From Nocardiopsis sp. N85 (GTDB taxonomy: Bacteria; Actinomycetota; Actinomycetes; Streptosporangiales; Streptosporangiaceae): a stretch of DNA of 59,652 nucleotides. The stretch covers positions 1 to 59,652 of the forward strand of contig NZ_JARBUT010000029.1 of the NCBI RefSeq assembly GCF_028882275.1, written 5' to 3'. Of this stretch, positions 8,020 to 16,876 are shown in pieces. The notes beneath the pieces are model-generated. The model saw only the letters and a list, made by a program, of their open reading frames with translations, did no database searches and was not told where the DNA came from. A program made the translations under genes and the position numbers. Each line of letters opens with the position of its first letter. The first letter of the stretch is position 1.

Positions 8020-8655
8020 ATGGACACGACGATTCTCATCATCATCGGCGTGGTGGCCATTGTGGTCATCGGTGTCGGAGCGGTGCTGATCTTCGGGACG
8101 TCGAAGGTCCCGTTGGGGAACACCACCCGACTGAAGAAGCGCTTCGGTGCCGAGTACGACCACGTGGTCACGGCGCACGGCGGCGACACGAAGGCGGCCG
8201 AGAGGGAACTCTCCGCCCGTCTCGATCGCAACGACAAGATCCGGCTCCGCACGCTCACCGACGAGGAGCGAGCGCGTCACCGGGACGCGTGGCTCGCCGT
8301 TCAGCGGGAGTTCGTGGAGAACCCCGAGCGTTCCGTCCAGGACTCCCGCAGGGTCTTGACGGCCGCCATGACCGATCTCGGGTACCCGGTCGAGCCGTCG
8401 GGGACGGACACCCGGGGCTTCGAGCACCATCTGGCGGACCTGTCGGTGGACCACGGTGACGAGGTCGCCGCCGTTCACAGGGCCGAGGAGCCGGACACGG
8501 ACACGGACACCACCGGCACCGAGCGGCTGCGCGAGGTCCTGATGGCCCATCGCGACCTGCTGGACGTCATGCTCGACGGTCCTTCGCGACCGCGACGGGC
8601 GGGCGGCCTGGTGCCGAAGGCACGTAACGGACGGGAATCGGAGGTAGCGCGATGA
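8020..8655 (+). CDS. membrane-anchored protein, RFGAEY family, copy 2
   Basis: A 211-residue paralog of the protein at 6469. ATG 8020 follows AGGAGG by nine bases. One N-terminal membrane helix (TILIIIGVVAIVVIGVGAVL) is followed by KKRFGAEYDHVVTAHG, AWLAVQREFVENPERSV, LADLSVDHGDEVAAVHR and TERLREVLMAHRDLLDVML. The copy is slightly longer, with an acidic linker of repeated Asp-Thr before the last landmark. Its stop overlaps the next ATG (ATGA), the same coupling as in copy 1. Function unknown; membrane location is inferred from the helix. Confidence 0.88.
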   Translation: MDTTILIIIGVVAIVVIGVGAVLIFGTSKVPLGNTTRLKKRFGAEYDHVVTAHGGDTKAAERELSARLDRNDKIRLRTLTDEERARHRDAWLAVQREFVENPERSVQDSRRVLTAAMTDLGYPVEPSGTDTRGFEHHLADLSVDHGDEVAAVHRAEEPDTDTDTTGTERLREVLMAHRDLLDVMLDGPSRPRRAGGLVPKARNGRESEVAR

Positions 8656-9254
8656 GAGGTTCCGAGAACATCACCGACGACACCGAACGACGGGAGGGCG
8701 CGCGACGCCGGACCGGCGAGCGGACCGGCCCGCCCACCAACGACACGGGTGCCGCCCGTCCCACGGGGCGGGGAAGCGGCACCGGCACCGGGCGGGCGGA
8801 CACGGCTCCCGTGGCGGTCGACGCCGAGGTGCGCGACCCCGGGACGACCGGGACCACCGTGCCCGCGCAGGGCACCGGACGCACCGGCCCCGCGGTGAAC
8901 GACGAGAGGCCCGGTAAGGCCACGACCGCCACCGGCGGAACGCGCTCCGAGGGCCGGGACACGCCGGTCGAGGGTGACCGGGACCGGAGCGGATCGCGGC
9001 AGGACGTGGACCGCGAGCGGGTGCGCGAGCGTCTGACCACGGCGATGAACGGTTTCGTGGACGACCCCGGCAAGGCCGTGGGCGAAGCGGACGCGGTGGT
9101 CGACGAGGTGACCGAAGCGGTGATCTCCCGGCTCCGGGAGCGCCGTTCGGGCCTGCGGTCGGCCTGGGAAGAGGGGGCCGACACCGAGCGGCTCCGGCTG
9201 GCGCTGCGGGAGCACCGCGCGTTCGTCGATGACCTGCTCGACGGCCGCTTCTAG
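8652..9254 (+). CDS. soluble partner protein, copy 2
   Basis: A 200-residue protein coupled to the preceding gene by an ATGA overlap. The first 115 residues are rich in Thr, Gly and Arg and look disordered. The last 80 residues match the protein at 7029: LTTAMNGFVDDPGKAVGEAD, SAWEEGADTERLRL and LREHRAFVDDLLDG. The conserved C-terminus and variable disordered N-terminus suggest that the helical domain is the working part. No function can be named. A strong terminator hairpin follows after 35 bases. Confidence 0.85.
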   Translation: MRGSENITDDTERREGARRRTGERTGPPTNDTGAARPTGRGSGTGTGRADTAPVAVDAEVRDPGTTGTTVPAQGTGRTGPAVNDERPGKATTATGGTRSEGRDTPVEGDRDRSGSRQDVDRERVRERLTTAMNGFVDDPGKAVGEADAVVDEVTEAVISRLRERRSGLRSAWEEGADTERLRLALREHRAFVDDLLDGRF

Positions 9255-9289
9255 GCGGCGCGCCTTCGGGGGAAGGCGCACGGGAGCGC

Positions 9290-9321
9290 GGACGCCCCGG
9301 GACCTCGGTCCCGGGGCGTCC
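9290..9321. terminator. bidirectional terminator between convergent genes
   Basis: GGACGCCCCGGGACC (9290-9304) and its exact complement (9307-9321) form a 15-bp stem around a two-base centre. It lies between the stop at 9254 and the TetR stop at 9323, so it can serve both transcripts. Confidence 0.8.
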
Positions 9322-9322
9322 G

Positions 9323-9925
9323 TCATGTCCGCCCGAGGATGCCCCGGGCGATGAGCCGTTGGTTGACCCGACTGCGTTCGGCGACCACATCCGGATCGAA
9401 CACGGGCCGGGACGACCCGGCCGCCATGACGGGTTCGAGCAGCATCGGCCCGAGGATGAGGAAGAGCACCTGGTAGGGCTCCCACCGGCCGGTCACCTCG
9501 TCTTCGGCCGGCCCGTCCCGAAGACCGTCGAGACGGGTGCGCACCCCCTCCAACAGACGGGTGAAGAGTGCCGCCCCGGCGTCGTTCCCCTCCAAGAGGG
9601 AGCGACGCAGGTACTCACGGCGAACCTCGTCGGTACCGAGGAGGCGAGCACTCGCGCCGCCGAACGCGGCCAAGAGCTCTCCCGGGTCCGTCGTCTCCAC
9701 CCCTTCCATCAGGGTGTCGAAGTCGTCCAGGACGTCCTCGTCCACGGCCGCGCGCAGCCCCTCCTTGGAACCGAAGTGATGCCGGACCAGGGCGTGGGAG
9801 ACGCCGGCCCGCGCGGCGACGGCCCGCAGGGAGGTTCCCGCGAAACCGTTCCGGGCGAACAGGGCCAGGGCCGCCCGCCGGATGCGCGCCTTGGCCGTGA
9901 GGTCGGCCTCGTTGCCGTGGGTCAT
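9323..9925 (-). CDS. TetR family transcriptional regulator
   Basis: A 200-residue regulator. Residues 10-60 form the TetR DNA-binding domain (AALALFARNGFAGTSLRAVA, then a recognition helix VSHALVRHHFGSKEGL). The rest is an all-helical ligand domain of the usual length. It lies 22 bases downstream of the acyltransferase gene on the same strand, so it is probably made from the same mRNA and may regulate it. No ligand can be inferred. Confidence 0.93.
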   Translation of the reverse strand: MTHGNEADLTAKARIRRAALALFARNGFAGTSLRAVAARAGVSHALVRHHFGSKEGLRAAVDEDVLDDFDTLMEGVETTDPGELLAAFGGASARLLGTDEVRREYLRRSLLEGNDAGAALFTRLLEGVRTRLDGLRDGPAEDEVTGRWEPYQVLFLILGPMLLEPVMAAGSSRPVFDPDVVAERSRVNQRLIARGILGRT

Positions 9926-9947
9926 GGTCGCCCACCTTATCGGGCCG

Positions 9948-11150
9948 TCACAGGACCCGGCGCAGTACCGGGGTCCTGGACAGGAGCCGGGCCAGGAGCA
10001 GACTCGCGACGGTGCCCACGACGGCGACGATCACGAAGGCGGGCCACGGGGCCAGGTCGAGGGTCGCGTACTGGAGGGCGACGACCACGGGCACATGGAT
10101 CAGGTAGACCGTGAACACCAGGGCGCCCGCCTCGGCCACCCGGGGCGAGGGACGGTTCGCCCAGCGCCTGAAGGCGGTGAGGAGTCCGATCGACAGCGAC
10201 ACGCACATCACCGTCTCCACGGTGGACCACAGCAGGGACCCCGTGGTCAGGCCGCCGGGGGCGTAGAGCACCTCGATCCGGGAACCGAACGACAGGTGGG
10301 CCGCGGCGAGCACCCCGCCCACCGCGAGCCACGCCAGGCCGGCCCGTTCACCGAAGGAGGTGAGCCAGCCGTGCCGGTAGGCCAGGAGGCCGACCCAGAA
10401 GAAGGACGCCTGGAGGGCCAGGTCCGCCGGTTCGGTCTGGATGAACTCCAGCAACGGGATCCAGGTGTCGACCGGGTAGGGAACGCGCAGCAGGAAGGTG
10501 GAGACCGAGACGACCACGACGAAGCCGCATATCGCGATCGTCCCGGGAGGAGCGGAGGGGACCGCCTTGGGCGCGCGGGGACGGCCGAACCGGCCGGCGA
10601 CCCACCGCCAGGCCGCGTAGAGGGACACGTAGACCAGCAGGTGCTGTAGGAACCACAGGTGCGCGAACTGGCGGTCCGGCCAACTCGGCCCGGTCCAGCC
10701 CTGCGGCGTCTCCCCCTCTCCGAGGTAGACGTCGAGGTAGTAGGTGAGCGGATCCAGGGACGGATGGTCCCGGAAGTTCTGGTGGTACGGGTACATCAGG
10801 GCCGGCACGACCACGAAGAAGCCGATGAGGACGAGCGGCAGGAAGCGCCGGAAGCGGTGCCCCAGGAAGCGCGCGCCTCCCTGGCGGTCGTGGGCGGCGG
10901 GAACGAAGAAGGCCGACACGAACAGGAAGAGGCTCATGAGGAACGTCCCGCCCACTCGGGCGATCTCGGCGAGTAGCGCCGATCCTCCTTCTCGTTCGAC
11001 GTACCACCAGTCGGCGGGACCGTAGGGCTGGGCGGCGTGCAGGACCACCACCAGCACGATGAGAAAGAGCTTGAGCGCGTCCAGGTGGTGGAGGCGGCCG
11101 GTCCCCTCCACCACATCGCGCTTTCCATTTGGATTATTTGCTGTCCACAT
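9948..11150 (-). CDS. acyltransferase 3 family membrane protein
   Basis: A 400-residue integral membrane protein of the acyltransferase 3 (OafA/NodX-like) family. The family signature appears near the N-terminus: HHLDALKLFLIVLVVVLHAA, with the conserved His after the first helix. About ten hydrophobic segments follow, including WFLQHLLVYVSLYAAW and VFTVYLIHVPVVVAL. Members move acyl groups to sugars, peptidoglycan or antibiotics in the membrane; the substrate here is unknown. ATG 11150 puts the signature at residue 20; a longer upstream extension of the frame is low-complexity. The TetR gene follows in the same direction. Confidence 0.9.
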   Translation of the reverse strand: MWTANNPNGKRDVVEGTGRLHHLDALKLFLIVLVVVLHAAQPYGPADWWYVEREGGSALLAEIARVGGTFLMSLFLFVSAFFVPAAHDRQGGARFLGHRFRRFLPLVLIGFFVVVPALMYPYHQNFRDHPSLDPLTYYLDVYLGEGETPQGWTGPSWPDRQFAHLWFLQHLLVYVSLYAAWRWVAGRFGRPRAPKAVPSAPPGTIAICGFVVVVSVSTFLLRVPYPVDTWIPLLEFIQTEPADLALQASFFWVGLLAYRHGWLTSFGERAGLAWLAVGGVLAAAHLSFGSRIEVLYAPGGLTTGSLLWSTVETVMCVSLSIGLLTAFRRWANRPSPRVAEAGALVFTVYLIHVPVVVALQYATLDLAPWPAFVIVAVVGTVASLLLARLLSRTPVLRRVL

Positions 11151-11382
11151 GGACAGCAGAATAGATCGGCACGGCCCCGCGCGCGGCGGTGGCACCCGAT
11201 CCCAGGGCGAATTCGGGGTTCCCCTTAGGGGTGCGTCCCGACCGCGACCGCCCGGCACGCGGTGTGCCCGCCCGGGCCGACGAGTTGTAGCATCGTGGCC
11301 GGATCTTCCCTGTCCGCGTGTCCCCCCGTGCCGGAGAAGGCCGTGCGACAGGGCTTTGCGGCACACACGGGAGCGGATGTCC

Positions 11383-12141
11383 ATGGACGTTGAAGAAACC
11401 CAGGTCATGAGCAGGACCGGGGAGTTCACCACCACCCTGAGCTGGCAGGAGTCCGTGCGCGGCCGGGTCGCCGCGGCCATGGACCGCTTCTCGGGTCCGA
11501 TCGCCGATCTGGTGGCGCGCGACGCCAACGAAGGGGACACCCGTCTGCTCATCGCCGATTTCTTCAGTGTCGGTCTGAACTTCAGCAAGTACCAGGACCT
11601 CACCACCGAGTACCGCACGAGCGGGGAGTCCAACGACTACGCGATCGTGCTGGACGGGAAGCTCTTCGCCCCGGTGGAAGTGCGCGGGATCGGCCAGGAA
11701 CTGGATCTGCGCAACATCCAGATGGCCCGCCGGTTGGCCGCCCAGGAGGGCGCGGAGTGGATCTTCCTGACCAACGGTCGGATCTGGCGGGTCTACCACC
11801 TGCGCCCCGAGGGTTCGGGCACCCGACCGGTCGTGGTGGTCGACGCGGACCTGAGCGACCCCGACGCCTACCACCGCAACCTGGACCAGTTGTTCCACCT
11901 CACCCGTGAGGCCATCGCGCACGGCCGGCTGGACGCCCTGCGACGGTGGCGCGAGGCGGTGGAGGCGGCCCCGCTGTCCGGTCTGGTGACCGAGGACTCC
12001 GTGGTGGCGGCGGTGCTGAACGAGTTGCGGGAGAGCACCGGGCACCCCGGGCACGCCGGCGACGCCGAGGAGGTCCGCGAGGTCCTGGGGGAGCAGGTGA
12101 TCGCGCGCGGGCTGTCCTCGACCCCGCCTTCGGAGGAGTGA
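11383..12141 (+). CDS. HsdR-N-like (PD-(D/E)xK fold) protein, degenerate
   Basis: A 252-residue soluble protein resembling the type I restriction R-subunit N-terminal domain on its own. The nuclease-like core is DYAIVLDGKLFAPVEVRG at 85-102 followed by MARRLAAQEGAEWIFLTNGR and WRVYHL. Asp85 and Glu99 are present, but the catalytic lysine two residues after the glutamate is Arg101, so cleavage activity is doubtful. ATG 11383 is taken because GGGAG lies nine bases before it. There is no HsdM or HsdS nearby, and the acyltransferase is divergent. It may bind rather than cut nucleic acid; that is inference. Confidence 0.75.
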   Translation: MDVEETQVMSRTGEFTTTLSWQESVRGRVAAAMDRFSGPIADLVARDANEGDTRLLIADFFSVGLNFSKYQDLTTEYRTSGESNDYAIVLDGKLFAPVEVRGIGQELDLRNIQMARRLAAQEGAEWIFLTNGRIWRVYHLRPEGSGTRPVVVVDADLSDPDAYHRNLDQLFHLTREAIAHGRLDALRRWREAVEAAPLSGLVTEDSVVAAVLNELRESTGHPGHAGDAEEVREVLGEQVIARGLSSTPPSEE

Positions 12142-12301
12142 CCGCGGCGGTCCGGCGGGGGAAGGCCGACGGCGCCCTCCCCCACGGGCCGTTCCGACCG
12201 CGTCGTTCCGGGGGGGTCGGGCGCGAACCGACGGGAAATCCCTCGCACAACCCCCATTGACAGGTGTGACGGGTGACACAAAAATGGTCATACCTTTCAA
12301 T

Positions 12302-12315
12302 TGGGAGCGCTCCCA
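12302..12315. promoter_or_regulatory. CelR/CebR-type operator
   Basis: The perfect 14-bp palindrome TGGGAGCGCTCCCA lies 36 bases before the cellulase start. It is the known operator of CelR in Thermobifida fusca and CebR in Streptomyces, LacI-type repressors released by cellobiose. A TTGACA that could be the -35 lies upstream at 12257-12262. The repressor gene is not in the window. Confidence 0.93.
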
Positions 12316-12351
12316 AAGTGCTCTCGGTCCGCTCGGAAGGACGACCCCCCC

Positions 12352-14943
12352 TTGAGTCCACGACGAACCACGGCGGTCCTGGGCACCGCCTCACTGTTGG
12401 TCCTCTCACCGATCACCCCCGCCACCGCCGAACCCACCGACGGAGAAGCCGTCGAACAGATCGTCAACGGCGACTTCTCCGACGGGACCACCGGCTGGTG
12501 GGGTACCCCGCAGGTCGCGTTGACCGTCACCGAGGACGAGGTCCTGTGCGTCGACGTGCCCGGGGGCACGGCCGACCCGTGGGAGGTCATCGTCGGCCAG
12601 AACGACGTGCCGATCGTCGCCGGTGAGTCCTACGCCTTCTCGTTCACCGCCTCCGGCGCGCAGGGCCGACCGATCCGGGCACTGGTCCAGGAGGCGGTCG
12701 ACCCCTGGCGCACCGAATTCGACGAACGCCCCGTCCTCACCGAGGAGATGACCGCGTACGAGTACGTGTTCACCGCCTCATCGGACCACGACGCCGCCCA
12801 GGTCGCCTTCCAGATCGGCGGCTCCGCCACCCCCTGGACCCTGTGTCTGGACGACGTCTCCCTGCTCGGCGGGGCCGAACCCCCGGTGTACGAACCCGAC
12901 ACCGGCCCGCCCGTGCGCGTCAACCAGGTGGGCTACCTGCCCGAGGGCCCCAAGAACGCCACCGTCGTCACCGACGCCGAGGAGCCCCTGGCCTGGGTCC
13001 TGACCGACGCCGACGGCACCACGGTCGGCGAGGGCGACACCGTCCCGTACGGACTCGACGCCACCTCCGGGCAGAACGTGCACACCGTGGACTTCGGCCA
13101 CGTCACCGAGCCCGGTGAGGGCTACACCCTGACCGTGGACGGGGAGACGAGCCACCCCTTCGGGATCGGCGCCGACCCCTACCGGGCGCTGGCCACCGAC
13201 GCGTTGGAGTTCTACTACACCCAGCGCAGCGGCATCGAGATCCTCGACGAGATCGCCCCCGGCTACGGGCGTGCGGCCGGTCACCTCGGCGTCGCCCCCA
13301 ACCGGGGGGACACCGAGGTGACCTGCCACCCGAGTTCCCCCTGCGACTACTCCCTGGACGTCTCCGGGGGCTGGTACGACGCCGGGGACCACGGCAAGTA
13401 CGTGGTCAACGGCGGTATCTCCGTGCATCAGCTGATGAGCGTGTACGAGCGGGCGCACACCGCGCCCACCGGGGACCCCGACCGGGTCGGTGACTCCACG
13501 TTGGCCGTTCCCGAACGGGACAACGGGGTGCCCGACGTCTTGGACGAGGCCCGCTGGGAGTTGGAGTTCCTGCTGTCCATGCAGGTGCCCGTGGGCGAGG
13601 AACTCGCCGGGATGGCCCACCACAAGGTGCACGACGAACGGTGGACCGGGCTCCCGCTGATGCCCGCCGCCGACCCCCAGCCGCGCTATCTGCACCCGCC
13701 GTCGACCGCCGCCACCCTCAACCTGGCGGCGACCGCCGCGCAGTGCTCGCGGGTGTTCGCGCCCTACGACGCCGACTTCGCCGCGACCTGCCTCGCGGCG
13801 GCCGAGACGGCCTGGGACGCCGCGGTGGCCCACCCCGACCGGTACGCCGAGGTGGGCGGCGAGGGCGGCGGCCCCTACAACGACGACGAGATCGCCGACG
13901 AGTTCTACTGGGCGGCCGCCGAGCTGTACCTGGCCACCGGGTCCGCCGAGTACGAGGAGGCGGTGACGTCGTCGGAGCTGCACACCGCCGACGTGTTCAC
14001 GGCGAGCGGCTTCGACTGGAAGTGGACCGCGCCCCTGGGGCGGCTCCAGCTCGCCACGGTCCCGAACGACCTGCCCGACCGGGACGCCGTGCGCGCCTCG
14101 GTGGTCGAAGGGGCCGAGGCGTACGTGTCCGCCGTGGCGGAGCACCCCTACGGTCTGGCCTACGCCCCCGAGAACGGGGTCTTCGCCTGGGGTTCCAACA
14201 ACCTCGTCCTCAACAACCTCGTGGTCGTGGCCACCGCCTACGACATCGGCGGCGAGACCCGGTTCCGGGACGCGGTCCTGGAGGGCATGGACTACCTGCT
14301 GGGGCGCAACGCCCTCAACAACTCCTATGTCACCGGCTACGGGACGGCGCACTCGCTCAACCAGCACAGCCGCTGGTACGCGAACCAGCTCGACCCGGGC
14401 CTGCCCAACCCGCCGGACGGCACCCTGTCGGGCGGCCCCAACTCCGACACCGGGACCTGGGACCCGGTCGCGCAGGCGAACCTGACCGGTTGCGCGCCTC
14501 AGTTCTGCTACATCGACCACATCGACTCGTGGGCGACCAACGAGCTGACCATCAACTGGAACTCGACCCTGGCCTGGGTGTCGGCGTTCGTCACCGACCA
14601 GGGTTCGGCGGCCCCGCCCGCGACGTCCACCTGCGAGGTGGACTACCGGGTGCACGGCACCTGGAGCGGTGGGTTCAACACCCAGGTGGTCGTGCGCAAC
14701 ACCGGTGACGCCCCCCTGACCGACTGGACCCTGACCTGGTCCTTCCCCGGAGCCCAGACGGTGAAGAACCACTGGAGTTCCGACCTGACGCAGTCCGGGC
14801 GCGCGGTGACCGCGCGATCGTTGGGCTGGAACAACGGTATCGCCGACGGAGACGAGGTGACCTTCGGTTTCGTCGGTTCCTCCGGCGTCGGACCGAACGC
14901 CTCACCCGAGCGTTTCACACTCAACGGGGGCGTCTGCGGCTGA
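12352..14943 (+). CDS. secreted family 9 cellulase with CBM4 and CBM2
   Basis: An 863-residue exported endoglucanase of the Thermobifida Cel9B layout. I choose TTG 12352, about ten bases after AAGGA, because it gives a clean signal peptide ending ATA. Domains in order: CBM4/9-like (about 34-173), Ig-like linker domain (about 186-273), GH9 catalytic domain (about 276-745) and CBM2 (761-863). The catalytic region shows SGGWYDAGDHGKYV with Asp343 and Asp346, and SWATNELTINWN with the acid Glu731. NQHSRWYANQLDP replaces the more common PHHR motif, as in Cel9B. The upstream CelR box implies repression until cellobiose appears. It would cut beta-1,4-glucan outside the cell. Confidence 0.96.
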   Translation: MSPRRTTAVLGTASLLVLSPITPATAEPTDGEAVEQIVNGDFSDGTTGWWGTPQVALTVTEDEVLCVDVPGGTADPWEVIVGQNDVPIVAGESYAFSFTASGAQGRPIRALVQEAVDPWRTEFDERPVLTEEMTAYEYVFTASSDHDAAQVAFQIGGSATPWTLCLDDVSLLGGAEPPVYEPDTGPPVRVNQVGYLPEGPKNATVVTDAEEPLAWVLTDADGTTVGEGDTVPYGLDATSGQNVHTVDFGHVTEPGEGYTLTVDGETSHPFGIGADPYRALATDALEFYYTQRSGIEILDEIAPGYGRAAGHLGVAPNRGDTEVTCHPSSPCDYSLDVSGGWYDAGDHGKYVVNGGISVHQLMSVYERAHTAPTGDPDRVGDSTLAVPERDNGVPDVLDEARWELEFLLSMQVPVGEELAGMAHHKVHDERWTGLPLMPAADPQPRYLHPPSTAATLNLAATAAQCSRVFAPYDADFAATCLAAAETAWDAAVAHPDRYAEVGGEGGGPYNDDEIADEFYWAAAELYLATGSAEYEEAVTSSELHTADVFTASGFDWKWTAPLGRLQLATVPNDLPDRDAVRASVVEGAEAYVSAVAEHPYGLAYAPENGVFAWGSNNLVLNNLVVVATAYDIGGETRFRDAVLEGMDYLLGRNALNNSYVTGYGTAHSLNQHSRWYANQLDPGLPNPPDGTLSGGPNSDTGTWDPVAQANLTGCAPQFCYIDHIDSWATNELTINWNSTLAWVSAFVTDQGSAAPPATSTCEVDYRVHGTWSGGFNTQVVVRNTGDAPLTDWTLTWSFPGAQTVKNHWSSDLTQSGRAVTARSLGWNNGIADGDEVTFGFVGSSGVGPNASPERFTLNGGVCG

Positions 14944-14950
14944 TCCCTCC

Positions 14951-14986
14951 CCGGCGGCGCGCGATCCCGGTACCGCGCGCCGCCGG
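14951..14986. terminator. first hairpin after the cellulase
   Basis: CCGGCGGCGCGCG (14951-14963) pairs perfectly with CGCGCGCCGCCGG (14974-14986) around a 10-base loop. It begins eight bases after the cellulase stop. Confidence 0.75.
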
Positions 14987-14998
14987 TTCCTTCCGGGA

Positions 14999-15040
14999 AG
15001 GGAACGGGGCCCCACAGGAGAGCGTGGGGCCCCGTTCCCT
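14999..15040. terminator. second hairpin, bidirectional
   Basis: A perfect 17-bp stem (14999-15015 with 15024-15040) encloses an 8-base loop. It stands between the convergent cellulase and sugar dehydrogenase genes and can stop both. Two consecutive strong hairpins suggest tight insulation. Confidence 0.85.
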
Positions 15041-15126
15041 TGCCGTCCGCCCGGGGGCGCCCTTCGGTGCGCTCCCCGTGCGAACGCCGTGTGTCGTGCC
15101 CACACGCTCCGCCGGACGGATCCGGC

Positions 15127-16248
15127 CTACTCCAGGGGGACGCCCATGACACGGTCGTCCCCTTCGGCGGGGTCGCCCCGTCCGTCACGGTTGCTGGTGG
15201 ACAGCCACAGCGCGTCGCCCTCCGAGGCGACCGTCACCGTGCGCAACCGCCCGTACTCCCCCTCGAAGTGCGCCACCGGTTCGCCGACCCCGCCGTCTCC
15301 GGTGAGCGGCACCTCCCACAGGCGGGCACCGCGCAGGGAGGCCACCCACAGGGAGCCGCCCGCCACCGCCGCACCGCTGGGCGAGGCCTCGTCGGTGGTC
15401 CAGGTGACCAGCGGGTCGACGTACCCGTCGCCACCGCCCTCGCCCTCCACCTCGGGCCATCCGTAGTTGCCGCCCGGTTCGATCAGGTTGACCTCGTCCC
15501 ACCGGTCCTGGCCGAACTCCGTCGCGTACAGGCGGCCGTCCTCGTCCCAGGCCAGGCCTTGGACGTTGCGGTGCCCGTAGCTGTAGGTGGGGTCGTCGAA
15601 GGGGTTGCCCTCGGCCGGTTCGCCTTCCGCGGTGACCCTCAGGATCTTGCCGCCCAAGGAGTCCCGGTCCTGGGACAGCGAGGGGTCGCCCGCGTCGCCG
15701 GTGCCGACGTACAGGAAGCCGTCCGGGCCGAACGCGATCCGGCCACCGTTGTGGTTGCCGGCCGCGGGAATGCCGTCGAGCACGGTCTCCTGTCCGACCA
15801 GCCCCTCCTCCGGGTCGTACTCCAATCGGGCGACGCGGTTGTCGGTTTCGGACGTGAAGTAGACGTACACGTACGGCTCGTTGGGGAAGGCCGGATCGAC
15901 CGCCAACCCCAGGAGGCCGCCCTCGCCACCCGGGGACACGTCCTCCACGGTGCCCACGGGGGTGACGGTGCCGTCCTTCGCCACCCGGACCACCTCGCCG
16001 GAATCCCTCTCGGAGACCAGGATCGAACCGTCCGGCAGGGGTGCGACCCCCCAGGGGACGTCCAGGTCGGTGGCGTGGTCGCGGGGCTCTCCCGGGGCCG
16101 TGGACTCGGCGTCCGGTGTGTCGGCGGCGCGGGGGACGTCCCCCGCGGGTTCCGCCCCGCCTCCGGAGGCGCACGCGGCCGTCAGGGTCGCCGTGACGGC
16201 GACGGCCGCGATCCTTCCCAGGGTCCCCGTGTGCGGTGTGGGTCTCAT
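15127..16248 (-). CDS. PQQ-type sugar dehydrogenase lipoprotein
   Basis: A 373-residue lipoprotein (signal with Cys26 in TLTAACASGGG) of the soluble aldose sugar dehydrogenase / glucose-sorbosone dehydrogenase family. Six-bladed propeller landmarks are visible: DVPWGVAPLPDGSILVSER, GGEGGLLGLAVDPAF, GNHNGGRIAFGPDGFLYVGT with the catalytic His, YSYGHRNVQGLAWD and GGNYGWPEVEG. Family members oxidise sugars with PQQ and calcium, or heme-linked acceptors, at the cell surface. It converges on the cellulase gene, and an extracellular sugar oxidase next to a cellulase is suggestive, but no shared operator is seen. Confidence 0.92.
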   Translation of the reverse strand: MRPTPHTGTLGRIAAVAVTATLTAACASGGGAEPAGDVPRAADTPDAESTAPGEPRDHATDLDVPWGVAPLPDGSILVSERDSGEVVRVAKDGTVTPVGTVEDVSPGGEGGLLGLAVDPAFPNEPYVYVYFTSETDNRVARLEYDPEEGLVGQETVLDGIPAAGNHNGGRIAFGPDGFLYVGTGDAGDPSLSQDRDSLGGKILRVTAEGEPAEGNPFDDPTYSYGHRNVQGLAWDEDGRLYATEFGQDRWDEVNLIEPGGNYGWPEVEGEGGGDGYVDPLVTWTTDEASPSGAAVAGGSLWVASLRGARLWEVPLTGDGGVGEPVAHFEGEYGRLRTVTVASEGDALWLSTSNRDGRGDPAEGDDRVMGVPLE

Positions 16249-16375
16249 GACCGCCCCTTACCCACCGGAACGTGAACGACCCGCCCGCTCCGGAGCGCGT
16301 CCCGGGGCCGCATGTGTGAGATCGGACCGTCCCGGTCAGTGGAAGGACACGCACACTCTCGAAGGGAACATCGGA

Positions 16376-16876
16376 ATGAACCGGAGAAAGAGCGATCCTC
16401 CGCGTCACCCCTGGTTCAGAGGCGCGCTTCGGGGCGTGGTCGGCGCGATGGCCATGACCGGTATGCGTCAGGCGACGGTGGGCCTGGGGCTCCTCGAACG
16501 CACACCGCCCGAGGCGATCCTGCGCGAGGGCGCTCCGCCGCTCCTCGAAGCCGTCCCCGAGCACAGGAGGACGGCGGCCATCGAGCTGGCCCATTGGTCC
16601 TACGGGGCGGTGGCGGGTACCGCGTTCGCCCTCGTACCCCGACGGCTGCGCAGGTCGCGGCTGGCCGGTCCCGTCTACGGGGTCCTGTCCTGGGGGGTCT
16701 TCGAGACCGTCCTCGCGCCCGCGCTCGGTCTGGCGCACGCACGGCGTTCCCGTCCCGCGGATCGGTGGGCGCTGCTGGCCGACCACGTGTTCTTCGGGTT
16801 CGTCGTGGGCGCCGCCCCCGAGGCGACCGTCGCCGGTCCTTCGGCGGGAGAGGACGAGGGCGACGAACGACCCTAG
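16376..16876 (+). CDS. small integral membrane protein
   Basis: A 166-residue protein with about four hydrophobic segments (FRGALRGVVGAMAMTGMRQA, WSYGAVAGTAFALV, YGVLSWGVFETVLAPALGLA, LADHVFFGFVVGAA). ATG 16376 follows GAAGGGA by about eight bases; the frame upstream is antisense to the sugar dehydrogenase and was excluded. The layout resembles small actinobacterial membrane proteins of unknown function. It converges on the DUF1360 gene and shares a nested terminator with it. Confidence 0.82.
   Translation: MNRRKSDPPRHPWFRGALRGVVGAMAMTGMRQATVGLGLLERTPPEAILREGAPPLLEAVPEHRRTAAIELAHWSYGAVAGTAFALVPRRLRRSRLAGPVYGVLSWGVFETVLAPALGLAHARRSRPADRWALLADHVFFGFVVGAAPEATVAGPSAGEDEGDERP

Noticed and set aside
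12778..14772. A 664-codon frame opposite the cellulase
   Set aside because: It is low-complexity Val/Gly/His sequence antisense to a gene with full GH9 and CBM2 motifs.
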